Positions 35,055-43,815 of a stretch of DNA of 64,000 bases are shown one piece after another. Within the stretch, counting starts at the first letter, position 1, and every line of letters begins with the position of its first letter. Source of the stretch: Chloroflexota bacterium (GTDB lineage: Bacteria > Chloroflexota > Anaerolineae > B4-G1); the NCBI GenBank assembly GCA_012514315.1, contig JAAZAN010000006.1, forward strand, positions 1-64,000, read 5' to 3'. The notes below the pieces were generated by a model. The model was given only the letters and a program-made list of their open reading frames with translations, was not told where the DNA came from and did no database searches. The position numbers and the translations under genes are program-made.

Positions 35055-36554
35055 ATGCAACGGAGCGACTATCGTGCTACTGCAGTGGTGGCGCTCGGAT
35101 TGGTCATCGCATCTCTGACGGGCTTCGCTCGCCAGGCTGTGTTAGCCTCTAGACTGGGCGTCGGAGCCGCCGCTGACACATTTCTGGTTGCGTACATACT
35201 CCCTGAGTTTGTCAGCGTAGCGCTGCCCATTGTCCTGACGCCGGCCTTCCTCCCGCTGTTTGCTTCGCTGCGGCTGAGGGAGGGGGACACGTCGGCCTGG
35301 CGGCTTGCGTTCCAGATATCCTTGCTCCTCGTAGCTGTCCTTGCCGTCATCACCCTACTTGCCGCGGTAACCACACCTGTCTATCTGCCAATTCTGGCGC
35401 CAGGATTCCGTGATGAACAGGTGAGCCACGCGGTGGCCGTGTCGCGGTTGATGCTGCCAGCCATCGTTCTGATGGGGCTGGTGTCGCTGTTTGGTCCCAT
35501 TCTCCAGGTCTATCGCCGGTTCTGGCGACCCGCATTGGGTACAGGGGCATTCAACGTGGGATTCGCGGCGACCTTGCTGGCGCCCATTGCTCTGCTTCCC
35601 CTACATCTGGCGGCGTGGGGGGTTGTCGTCGGAACCGTGCTGGCCTTGGGGCTTCTGTTACCCCTTGTCTGGCGACACAGGCCGCAAGGGTTTGACTGGA
35701 TCTCAGTCCGGCCAGAGCCTACGGTCCGGGATTTCGCGCGACTCGCTGGGCCGATGCTGATTGGCTACGCGGTCCATCACATCGTGCTTCTGGTGGATCG
35801 CGCGATGGCTACTCAGTTGGGGACAGGCAGCGCCTCGTCGCTCAACTACGCCTATCATATCGCGCTGGCCGTTGGACAGATCAGCGGCCTGGCGGTGTCG
35901 ACAGCCGTATTCCCGCGCGTCAGCGAGCAGTTGGCCGACGATGATGTCATTGCAGCCAGAGGAAGCCTATCCGACGCATTACGCCTTGCATGGGTGATCG
36001 GAGTTCCCGCTGCGTTGTTCTTGATCGTCCTGCGTCAGCCGCTCATCGAACTCTTGCTTGAGCATGGAGCCTTCGGACCATCGGCGACATTGGCTGTTGC
36101 AGGGCCTCTGTTCTGGTACGCATTGGCCGTGCTCTCAGATGCGCTGTGCCAGCCGCTGTGGCGCACGGTGTATGCTGGACGCCTTTCCCACGTCGTGATA
36201 TCGGTGAACCTGATGCAGACAGCTATCCGCATCGCGGCGAGCTTTGTACTCACAGCATCCTTCGGGTATAATGGCCTCGCGATCTCAGCGTTCATTGGGC
36301 TGACGCTGCAGGCCGTGGTGCTCGGCGCCATCGTTCGCAGGCGGATAGGCTCTTTTCTTGGGAGCGCATGGTGGCGGCAGGTCGCACTCTCGAGTCTGGC
36401 GGCGGCCATCGCAGCCATCGCAAGCTACCTCGTTGGGCGACAGGCGATGGCAACACATACCGTTATTCAGATCGGGGCAGGCGGAATCGCCGGGGGGGCG
36501 CTCTATGTTGCGGCCCTCGCTACGTTGACACGATGGGAGAGGAGATTGTCGTAA
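35055..36554 (+). CDS. murJ: MurJ/MviN-type lipid II or polysaccharide flippase
   Basis: A 499-residue MATE-like membrane protein with 14 likely helices. The family signature LTGFARQAVLASRLGVGAAADTFLVAY opens the protein, with PAFLPLFASLR and a later RAMATQLGTGSASSLNYAYHIA. MurJ exports lipid II for peptidoglycan synthesis; paralogues in polysaccharide clusters may flip other lipid-linked glycans, and the company here (ligase-like and GT genes) makes that plausible. The start is uncertain: GGAGGT is only 2 bases before ATG 35055, and ATG 34989 fits a leaderless transcript (adding 22 residues). The stop overlaps the next ATG. Confidence 0.87.
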   Translation: MQRSDYRATAVVALGLVIASLTGFARQAVLASRLGVGAAADTFLVAYILPEFVSVALPIVLTPAFLPLFASLRLREGDTSAWRLAFQISLLLVAVLAVITLLAAVTTPVYLPILAPGFRDEQVSHAVAVSRLMLPAIVLMGLVSLFGPILQVYRRFWRPALGTGAFNVGFAATLLAPIALLPLHLAAWGVVVGTVLALGLLLPLVWRHRPQGFDWISVRPEPTVRDFARLAGPMLIGYAVHHIVLLVDRAMATQLGTGSASSLNYAYHIALAVGQISGLAVSTAVFPRVSEQLADDDVIAARGSLSDALRLAWVIGVPAALFLIVLRQPLIELLLEHGAFGPSATLAVAGPLFWYALAVLSDALCQPLWRTVYAGRLSHVVISVNLMQTAIRIAASFVLTASFGYNGLAISAFIGLTLQAVVLGAIVRRRIGSFLGSAWWRQVALSSLAAAIAAIASYLVGRQAMATHTVIQIGAGGIAGGALYVAALATLTRWERRLS

Positions 36555-38449
36555 TGGATCAACGAGACCGTGGCCTTCCTTCGCGGCAGATCACCATCGC
36601 CATGGGAGCCGGACTCGCGCTGTTTCTAGCGCTAATGCCGTTCCACCTGGTGATCAAACGACTCCTACCCGATCCCGTAGGCACCTACTGGAAGGAAGGC
36701 GTGCTTGGCCTGGTTCTGCTGGGATGGGTAGCACTCTGTGTTGTCAAGCGCCGGCTGACGTTGACAAGAACGACCGTGGACCTGGCCATCGGGGCCTATC
36801 TGGTGCTACTTCTTGCTCATGCCCTGCTGGAGCGCACGGGGTGGACCACGGCGTGGGGACTCTACATCTCCGTGATGTATCTGCCCCTGGCCTGGCTCAT
36901 TCCTGCCGTCCTGGAGGACCGGCCCGTGTGGTTGTCCAGGCTGTTGTGGTTGCTGGTCGGGCTGGGCGCCCTCATCGCATTGGGCGGGATCGCTGAGTTC
37001 ATGCTGAACAGGGCGCTGTGGCCATCCAGCGAAATGGTGGAGCGTCTCGGATCGCCCGACATGTACATCTACGGGACACACGTCCGGCGCGTGTATTTCA
37101 CTTTCGACTCGCCCACTACCTTAGCTAACACACTGGGGCTTCTGTTACCGATCGCGACAGCCCTCGCGATACACCCACTGGACGATGGCCCCGCCAGCGG
37201 CCGAGCGCGCGTGTTCGCCGCCCTATCCGCCGTGCTGATGGCAATGTGCATTGTGCTGACTTTCAGTCGGGGTATATGGGTTGCCACGCTCATCGGCCTG
37301 GCTGCATTCGGTTCGGCCATGGTCTTTCGGTATGGCGACCGCAGGATGCTTTTCGCTGTGGCTGGCGTGCTCGCGATCGCTGGGCTGGTCTGGGGAATCG
37401 CCGCGATTTCCACCAGGAATGCCGAGGTGGCTACAGAAAACCGGATTATCGAGCTATCGAGCGTCGCGTACGCGGACATCGAGGTCGCTGAACGCAACAG
37501 CTTACTCAGTGCGCAACCCAAGGGGGCGGATGCTGAGACTCAGACGTGGACCCTCCAGGACCCTGTGAGCCTGGCCGACGACACGCGCGAGGTGGTGTTC
37601 CTCCATCCTTCGGAGTCCGGCGAAGCAGAGATTGCCTACGAGGTCGAAGTCCCCGAGAGCGGCGCGCTGAAGTACGCGATCGCGATCTCTCCCGAGGTGT
37701 GGGGTACTGAGTACGGCGACGGCGTGGAGTTCCGGATCTACGTGGACGCCGGCGCCCAGGACAGGACCTTGGTCTTCAGTCGATACGTCAACCCCAAGCA
37801 GAATCCAAGTGATCGTCGCTGGCGGAACTACGTTCTCGATCTATCGGACTGGGCAGGCCAGGACGTGGAAGTGCTGCTGGCCACTACCGGAGGACCAGCC
37901 GGAGATTGGGGCTTTGACTGGAGCGGATGGTCCGATCTTCAGGTCGGTGTGGTCGACGCTGAGCTCTTCGAGTCGTCTCAAGGAGGGGGCGCGATTCTTC
38001 GACATACCCAATCCATCCTGAACTGGTCGACGGACGAGACAAATCGCGATCGACTGGCAGCCTGGAGCCAGGGTGTGCGTGCGTGGCTGAATGCACCCAT
38101 CCTCGGTCGTGGGCTGGGGAGCACCGGCGTGGCGGCCCTTAGGACACAACCTCAAACCGCTCTGGTCACCGAGAGCCAGGTGCTTAAGTCGTTGGTTGAG
38201 TTAGGCCTACCGGGACTCGTTGTCTGGGGCTGGCTGTGGTTCGAGATTGCCCGCGTCGGAATGAGGGCTCTGTCGCGCACGCAAGGCGCCGCCCAGAGGA
38301 CATTGATTCTCGGGGTTCTGACCAGCCTGTTGATCGTGTTTATCGAAGGTTGGGTGTACCAGAATCTTGAGGTGAAGCAGGTAAACGCCTTCTTCTGGGT
38401 CCTGGTGGGCGTAGCTGCTCATCTGGCTCGCACTGTCAATGAGCAGTAG
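36554..38449 (+). CDS. O-antigen-ligase-like (Wzy_C) protein with inserted beta domain
   Basis: A 631-residue membrane protein. About ten helices precede and two follow a long extracytoplasmic loop. The Wzy_C part is recognisable by LTFSRGIWVATLIGLAAFG, WSQGVRAWLNAPILGRGLG near 496 and ESQVLKSLVELGLPGLVVWG. Between them, residues about 300-475 form an extra predicted beta-sandwich (WTLQDPVSLADDTREVVFLH, DGVEFRIYVDAG, WRNYVLDLSDWAGQDVEVLL, DWGFDWSGWSDLQV) that looks like a carbohydrate-binding module. Proteins of this family polymerise or ligate lipid-linked glycans outside the membrane. ATG 36554 overlaps the MurJ stop (TAATG). Confidence 0.8.
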   Translation: MDQRDRGLPSRQITIAMGAGLALFLALMPFHLVIKRLLPDPVGTYWKEGVLGLVLLGWVALCVVKRRLTLTRTTVDLAIGAYLVLLLAHALLERTGWTTAWGLYISVMYLPLAWLIPAVLEDRPVWLSRLLWLLVGLGALIALGGIAEFMLNRALWPSSEMVERLGSPDMYIYGTHVRRVYFTFDSPTTLANTLGLLLPIATALAIHPLDDGPASGRARVFAALSAVLMAMCIVLTFSRGIWVATLIGLAAFGSAMVFRYGDRRMLFAVAGVLAIAGLVWGIAAISTRNAEVATENRIIELSSVAYADIEVAERNSLLSAQPKGADAETQTWTLQDPVSLADDTREVVFLHPSESGEAEIAYEVEVPESGALKYAIAISPEVWGTEYGDGVEFRIYVDAGAQDRTLVFSRYVNPKQNPSDRRWRNYVLDLSDWAGQDVEVLLATTGGPAGDWGFDWSGWSDLQVGVVDAELFESSQGGGAILRHTQSILNWSTDETNRDRLAAWSQGVRAWLNAPILGRGLGSTGVAALRTQPQTALVTESQVLKSLVELGLPGLVVWGWLWFEIARVGMRALSRTQGAAQRTLILGVLTSLLIVFIEGWVYQNLEVKQVNAFFWVLVGVAAHLARTVNEQ

Positions 38450-39452
38450 GCCAACGATCTCAGCGATCATTGTCAACTGGAATCACGGAGCGTACCTTGA
38501 GAGTTGTCTCGAGGCGCTGTGCGCTCAGCAAGGCCCGGACCTGGAAGTGGTTGTGGTTGACAACGCGTCCACAGACGGGTCTGTCCAGAAGCTATCCCGC
38601 CACGCCTCACGGGCGCGGCTGCTTCGGATGTCAGAGAATGTCGGCTTCTCGCGGGCATTCAACTCGGGCGTCAAGGCTGCCGGTGGGCAGTACATGCTCT
38701 CGCTGAATCCGGATGTGTTTGTCCGTCCCGGCTTTCTGTCCGCACTCGTTGACGCTATGGAGGCAGATCCGCGTATTGGTTCGGCGGCCCCCAAGCTGTT
38801 GCGCGCCGATGATCCAGCGGTGCTAGACTCAACCGGCCTCTTCGTCGATCGTCGTCGCCGGACATATGACCGTGGTCAGGGCCAGATGGACGCAGGCCAG
38901 TACGATCGAATGGTTGAGGTGTTCGGCGCGTGCGGAGCAGCCGCTATCTATCGCCGGACTATGCTCGACGATGTGGCGATCGATGGGCAATTCCTCGACG
39001 AGAGGTTCTTCGCATACTATGAGGATGCGGACCTTGCCTGGCGGGCGGGGCTGCGGGGATGGCGTTGTGTGTTTGTTCCAACGGCGGTATGCGAGCACGT
39101 CCGTGGATGGGGAGACACGCTCCGCAAGCGGGGGCATGCGCGTAAGGCGGGCAGCGGCCCACGCCTGGCGCTCCGCAATCGGTATCTGATGACAATCCGG
39201 AACGACACGCTGGGTCACTTCCTCTTGGACCTGCCCTGGATAGTCACTGCCGAGATTCCAAGGCTTGCCTACGCGGCGATGGCTCGCCCGCTGACTCTGA
39301 TGGGACTGCTGGACCTGATCGCAGCGGCGCCAGATGCTGTCCGGAAGCGTCAGTACATTCGAGCCAGCGCGACCGTGGATGACGGTGCTCTGCGCCATTG
39401 GTTCGTTGAGCGTGCTGCGACCGCTGCGCAGTCGGGGGGGGCAGCGTGCTGA
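38439..39452 (+). CDS. GT2-family glycosyltransferase, rhamnosyltransferase-like
   Basis: A 337-residue GT-A enzyme. It contains AIIVNWNHGAYLESCLEAL, VVVVDNASTDGS (nucleotide binding), SLNPDVFV at the metal-binding DxD-like site, and DERFFAYYEDADLAWRAGLRGW with the catalytic-base region. This order is typical of WbbL-like rhamnosyltransferases that act on lipid-linked acceptors; the sugar is not determined. It overlaps the ligase-like gene by 11 bases and the next GT4 gene by 7, so all three are co-translated. Confidence 0.85.
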   Translation: MSSRPTISAIIVNWNHGAYLESCLEALCAQQGPDLEVVVVDNASTDGSVQKLSRHASRARLLRMSENVGFSRAFNSGVKAAGGQYMLSLNPDVFVRPGFLSALVDAMEADPRIGSAAPKLLRADDPAVLDSTGLFVDRRRRTYDRGQGQMDAGQYDRMVEVFGACGAAAIYRRTMLDDVAIDGQFLDERFFAYYEDADLAWRAGLRGWRCVFVPTAVCEHVRGWGDTLRKRGHARKAGSGPRLALRNRYLMTIRNDTLGHFLLDLPWIVTAEIPRLAYAAMARPLTLMGLLDLIAAAPDAVRKRQYIRASATVDDGALRHWFVERAATAAQSGGAAC

Positions 39453-40564
39453 GAGTCCTCTTACTCTACTATGAGCCGGCTCCTGCCGGTCAGACGACAC
39501 ACGTGGTATCGCTCGCCCGAGGGTTAGTGCAGCTGGGGCACCACGTGGCGGTGGTTCTTCCTCAGGAGCTGCGGGGCAGCGCCACTGCACTGCAGGGTTC
39601 AGGAGTGGTCGTCATTCCAGTCCGTATGACCAAGATCCTCTGGCCAGCCGCATCGATCCGGGACGTAGTCCGGTTGATTCGGACTGGGCGCTTCGACCTG
39701 GTGCACATCCACAGCCAGGAGGCTGGGCTCCTGGGCCGTTGTGTGGCGTCTGCGATCGGTGCGCGCCCCATTGTGTACACACCGCAAGTCATCGAGATTC
39801 GTCGCACAGCTTGGCAACCCGTTTACGCCAGACTGGAATGGCTGCTCAGCTTGGTGACCGACCGGATCATCGCGGTCAATGACGGTGACCGGAGACGTAT
39901 GGAGGGCTGGCGCATCCCCAGCCACAAGATTGTTACGATTCCCAACGGGGTACCCATCGACTGTCAACCGGACGTATCACTTGCGGAGAGTATGCGGGCA
40001 TCTCTAGGTATCAGGCGCGACCAGGCGCTTGTGATGCAGGTAGGCCGACTGAGCCCTCAGAAGGACCCGCTCGCGTTTGTTGAAGGCGCGCGGCGCGTAG
40101 TCGCGAGTCGCCCGGGCGTACACTTCGCTCTGGTGGGAGAAGGACCACTTCACGGCGCGGTTGTGTCTCGCATCCGTGAACTGGGCCTGACGGGTCAGGT
40201 CCACTTGATGGGCTGGCAGGACTCAGCCCGTGACCTGATGGTAGGAGCTCAGGTGGTGACATTGACCTCCCGCTGGGAGGGTACTCCGTACGCTCTGTTG
40301 GAGGCAATGGCGCGGAGTCGGACGGTCGTCGCCACCGCCGTCAACGGATGCCGTGAAGTCGTCGAAGACGGTCAGAACGGATTCCTGGTCGCTGCGGGCG
40401 ATCCCGATGCCTGGGCCGACCGGGTAGTCTGGCTTCTCGATCACCCAGACAGTGCCGCCGAGATGGGTAGGACGGGCCGGCGAATCGTCGAGGCCCGCTA
40501 TTCGGTGGATCGCATGGTGCACCGGACGCTCGATCTCTACCAGCGCGTACTCAATGGCTTATGA
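39446..40564 (+). CDS. GT4-family glycosyltransferase
   Basis: A 372-residue GT-B enzyme. The N-terminus RVLLLYYEPAPAGQTTHVV leads the acceptor domain. The donor domain shows VMQVGRLSPQKDPLAFVEGA (Arg and Lys for the diphosphate) and a TSRWEGTPYALLEAMARSR motif containing the EX7E pattern. Specificity is unknown. GTG 39446 overlaps the GT2 gene. Its stop codon overlaps by 6 bases the stop of the convergent radical SAM gene, leaving no room for a terminator. Confidence 0.86.
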   Translation: MLRVLLLYYEPAPAGQTTHVVSLARGLVQLGHHVAVVLPQELRGSATALQGSGVVVIPVRMTKILWPAASIRDVVRLIRTGRFDLVHIHSQEAGLLGRCVASAIGARPIVYTPQVIEIRRTAWQPVYARLEWLLSLVTDRIIAVNDGDRRRMEGWRIPSHKIVTIPNGVPIDCQPDVSLAESMRASLGIRRDQALVMQVGRLSPQKDPLAFVEGARRVVASRPGVHFALVGEGPLHGAVVSRIRELGLTGQVHLMGWQDSARDLMVGAQVVTLTSRWEGTPYALLEAMARSRTVVATAVNGCREVVEDGQNGFLVAAGDPDAWADRVVWLLDHPDSAAEMGRTGRRIVEARYSVDRMVHRTLDLYQRVLNGL

Positions 40565-42022
40565 TCCGTTGAGCGTAGGTCGGAAGAGATAGTGCAGGAA
40601 CACACCAGCCGACTTCAGTATTCGCCGGGCTTCTCCCGGATGGCGGGCAATCTGCCCGGTCTTGGCCAGTAGGTACCGTGGCCGGGTGTAGAAGACGCGT
40701 CGGGCGTGATCACACCACGCGATCAGCTCCTCGCTCGAGATGGTGGGCAGTGTCACGGTCGAGCGGTGTAACCCGTCGTCGGTCAACCACTGCCGATAGT
40801 CCTCAGTGATCAGCATACCGTTGCGTCTGACATAGTCGTACGCGACAGTGCCTGGGTAAACCATCAAAGGGAAGAACTGCGCCGTATCCGGATCAAGCTC
40901 GAGCGCAAGACGGAGCGTCGCCGCCAGCGACTCGCGCGTCTCTCCAGGGTAGCCTGCCATGAAGCAGCCGTGTACCAGAACACCGGCTTTGCGAGCGGCG
41001 GCCCGGAACTCGTGAAACTGCTCGATGCGGATCCCCTTCTGCATGCGGTCGAGGATGCTCTGCTCACCACTCTCGAATCCTACGCAGAGCAGTCGGAGCC
41101 CCGCCGCGTGTAGACATCTCAAGGTCTCGTAATCGACGTCTGCGCGCGAATTGGCGGTGAAAGCCAGATGGATATCCCGGCGGATCAGCTCCTCAGCCAG
41201 GGCAACAGCTCGCTTTGGATTCGCTGTCAGCGTATCGTCCTCGATGAACACCTCTCTCACTTCTGGCATCTCCGTGGCGATGAACTCGAACTCATCGACC
41301 ACGTGCTTAACGCTGCGGACACGATAGCGACGTCCAGTGAGCGTCTGCGGCCACACGCAGTAGGTGCATCCATACGGACATCCTCGCCCAGTCACCAAAG
41401 CGACTTCCGGGTACTGAGTAATTGAGTAGAAGTAGTCTGCTACGTTCAGATGCTTCTGGTAGACCTTGCTCACAAATGGGAGGTCGTCAAGGTTCTCGAT
41501 CAGCGCTCGATCGGGATTGTGCAGGATTGATCCATCCGTCAGTCTGACCGTTAAGCCGAGAACATGCTCTAGTCCTGCCCCACCCTCCACCGCTTGGGCC
41601 GCTTCCAAGACCGTGAGGTCGTACTCACCACGAGCTATGGCGTCCAGCGAGGTTCCTGCGGCGAGCGTCTCAGCGGGGAGGGCAGAAGCGTGCGGCCCGA
41701 CCGCGATGATCGAAGTCGCCGGACAAGACGCCTTGATCGCCTCGGCGACCTTGATGTCGCTCTGGATACTGGGCGTACTTGTGTCCAGGATGATTAGCTG
41801 AGGCGCGAAGCTGCGACTGACGGCGACAACGTCTTCCAGGCGGCTGCGTGCGGCTGGTGCGTCAAGCAGCCGGATCTCGTACCCATGCTGCTCACACAAC
41901 CCGGCGGCTTGAGCAAGCCAGAGCGGGTAGTAGAGCACACCGCTTCGTATCACCGCAGGGCTACGTTGCGACCTGGAGAACTTGGGCAGGAATGGAGGGT
42001 TGAGGAAAAGAACTCTCATCGC
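40559..42022 (-). CDS. cobalamin-binding-domain radical SAM enzyme
   Basis: About 487 residues. Residues 1-170 form a B12-binding-like domain (RVLFLNPPF, APQLIILDTSTPSIQSD, IIAVGPHASALPAETL). The radical SAM core follows, with the 4Fe-4S motif GRGCPYGCTYC (CxxxCxxC, near 215) and VREVFIEDDTLTANP. The C-terminal part resembles class B methylases and BchE/HpnJ-like enzymes. The substrate cannot be told; co-location with glycan genes hints at lipid or sugar tailoring. ATG 42022 is the start because an in-frame ATG at 42070 lies upstream of the predicted transcription start. Confidence 0.82.
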   Translation of the reverse strand, partial: AMRVLFLNPPFLPKFSRSQRSPAVIRSGVLYYPLWLAQAAGLCEQHGYEIRLLDAPAARSRLEDVVAVSRSFAPQLIILDTSTPSIQSDIKVAEAIKASCPATSIIAVGPHASALPAETLAAGTSLDAIARGEYDLTVLEAAQAVEGGAGLEHVLGLTVRLTDGSILHNPDRALIENLDDLPFVSKVYQKHLNVADYFYSITQYPEVALVTGRGCPYGCTYCVWPQTLTGRRYRVRSVKHVVDEFEFIATEMPEVREVFIEDDTLTANPKRAVALAEELIRRDIHLAFTANSRADVDYETLRCLHAAGLRLLCVGFESGEQSILDRMQKGIRIEQFHEFRAAARKAGVLVHGCFMAGYPGETRESLAATLRLALELDPDTAQFFPLMVYPGTVAYDYVRRNGMLITEDYRQWLTDDGLHRSTVTLPTISSEELIAWCDHARRVFYTRPRYLLAKTGQIARHPGEARRILKSAGVFLHYLFRPTLNGS

Positions 42023-42057
42023 ATCGGTAAGGTACGCTTGATCTTGATCAAGCCCAT

Positions 42058-42086
42058 AGTATAATGACAAATGCTGAATGCGTCAA
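42058..42086 (-). promoter_or_regulatory. promoter for the radical SAM gene
   Basis: On the minus strand TTGACG (42086-42081), a 17-base spacer and TATACT (42063-42058); leader about 29 bases. On the opposite strand TTGATC-16-TATAAT (42038-42065) overlaps it and may serve the divergent transferase gene. Confidence 0.7.
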
Positions 42087-42186
42087 TACCGTCCCAACGA
42101 CCCAGCACGGGGAGGACGCCTGAGCAACGTGTAGTGAGAGTGTCTGTAATGTCGCTACGGTACAGTCGATTGCGGAGGGAGAGCAC

Positions 42187-43779
42187 CTGAAGGCGTCAGT
42201 CGTTATCCCAGTCTACAACGGTGAGGCATCGCTGGATGCGTGCCTCTCCGCTCTGAAGCAGCAGACCTTGCCATCCGACTCGTACGAGATCATCGTTGTG
42301 GATGATGGGTCAACCGATGGTTCCGCCGCCATAGCCTCGGCTCACGGTGTGCAGGTGATTCGTCAGGCCAACGCCGGACCAGCGGCGGCTCGGAACCGGG
42401 GAGCGCAAGCTGCTCAAGGTGAGATACTGTGTTTCACCGACGCCGACTGTGTGCCACAACCCGAGTGGCTCGCACGAATGGTGAGGGCTCTCGATGCACC
42501 GCGAGTCGTGGGGGCCAAGGGGGCGTACCGTACCCATCAGAGGGAGCTGGTCGCTCGATTCGTTGAATGCGAGTACGAAGAGCGCTACGACCGGATGTCG
42601 AGACAGACGTACATCGATTTCGTAGACACCTACTCCGCTGCCTTCCGACGTGACGTGTTCATCGCGAACCATGGTTTCGATCCCTCCTTTCCCACGGCAT
42701 CCGTCGAAGACCAGGAGTTCTCGTTTCGACTGGCCCGGAAGGGCTATCGGATGGTGTTTGTCCCCGAGGCGATTGTTTACCACACACACGACAGGACATT
42801 GCCCGAGTACTGGCGGCGAAAGTTTGGCATCGGGTACTGGAAGGCCTATCTCCTGCGATCGCATCCCGAGCGGGCCGTGCGTGACTCACACACCCCTCAG
42901 ATGCTGAAGGTCCAGATCCTCCTGGCTGGTCTTGCTCTGCTACTGATTCTGTTCAGCCTCGTGTGGAGCGGATCGCTGTGGGCAGTCGCGGGGTGCGTCC
43001 TGGGATTCTGTCTGAGTGCCCTCGGGCTCCTCCGAAGGATCGCTCGGCAGGATTCCGCGGTGCTCGTCGTAGCTCCGCTACTTCTGATGGTTCGATCACT
43101 TGCCCTGGGCGCTGGCCTGATAGCCGGGGGCTTGCGGTTTCTCGCACGACGCGTAGATCGGAAGACTTCACTGGGCTGGTTCAATCAACTGGCAAAGCGA
43201 ACGATAGACGTCGTGGGAAGCGCTGCCGGAATCCTGCTGCTTAGCCCTCTGTTAGCGCCAATTGCCATCGCCATCAAACTGGATTCGCCGGGCCCGGTAT
43301 TCTTCCTACAGGAACGCGTTGGCTCCAATGGGCGTCCCTTCATGATGGTGAAGCTTCGCACGATGGTCGATGGGGCCAACAGCATCCCGTTGGCCGAGGA
43401 ACAGGTCGCTCCCGACAGCATCCTGTTGCCCAAGCGACCTGACGACCCCAGGGTGACTCGCGTAGGTCGGATGCTGCGGCGCTGGAGCGTGGACGAGCTG
43501 CCCCAGCTCTGGAACGTACTCAGGGGCGAAATGAGCTTGGTTGGGCCACGACCGGAGGAGACGGCGGTTGTGGAGAAATACGAGGACTGGCATCGGCAGC
43601 GACTTGCCGTCAAACCCGGGATCACTGGGCCGATGCAGGTCAATGGTCGTGCGGAGCTCGACCTGGACGAGCGAGTCGCCCTCGAAGTCGACTACATTAC
43701 CGACTACACCCTGCTGAAGGATGTCACGATCCTGATGCGCACGATCGGCGTAGTCATATCTGGGAAGGGGGCCTACTGA
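42187..43779 (+). CDS. fusion of GT2 glycosyltransferase and polyprenyl-phosphate sugar-1-phosphate transferase, probable CTG start
   Basis: A 530-residue fusion if CTG 42187 is used. The N-terminal GT2 unit shows KASVVIPVYNGEASLDACL, IIVVDDGSTDGS, CFTDADCVP and VEDQEFSFRL. Two to three hydrophobic segments (about 240-320) connect to a bacterial sugar transferase domain (336-530): KRTIDVVGSAAGILLL, DSPGPVFFLQERVG, WSVDELPQLWNVL with the catalytic Asp-Glu, LVGPRPEE and PGITGPMQVNGR. It would prime a glycan on undecaprenyl phosphate and also add a sugar. The first ATG (42268) would delete the essential first beta strand. No ATG, GTG or TTG is in frame after the upstream stop, and GGAGGGA lies 6 bases before the CTG. 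Confidence 0.83.
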   Translation: MKASVVIPVYNGEASLDACLSALKQQTLPSDSYEIIVVDDGSTDGSAAIASAHGVQVIRQANAGPAAARNRGAQAAQGEILCFTDADCVPQPEWLARMVRALDAPRVVGAKGAYRTHQRELVARFVECEYEERYDRMSRQTYIDFVDTYSAAFRRDVFIANHGFDPSFPTASVEDQEFSFRLARKGYRMVFVPEAIVYHTHDRTLPEYWRRKFGIGYWKAYLLRSHPERAVRDSHTPQMLKVQILLAGLALLLILFSLVWSGSLWAVAGCVLGFCLSALGLLRRIARQDSAVLVVAPLLLMVRSLALGAGLIAGGLRFLARRVDRKTSLGWFNQLAKRTIDVVGSAAGILLLSPLLAPIAIAIKLDSPGPVFFLQERVGSNGRPFMMVKLRTMVDGANSIPLAEEQVAPDSILLPKRPDDPRVTRVGRMLRRWSVDELPQLWNVLRGEMSLVGPRPEETAVVEKYEDWHRQRLAVKPGITGPMQVNGRAELDLDERVALEVDYITDYTLLKDVTILMRTIGVVISGKGAY

Positions 43780-43815
43780 GCTGAGGCAGGCTCGCCAGGC
43801 GTGGACCGGCGCCTG

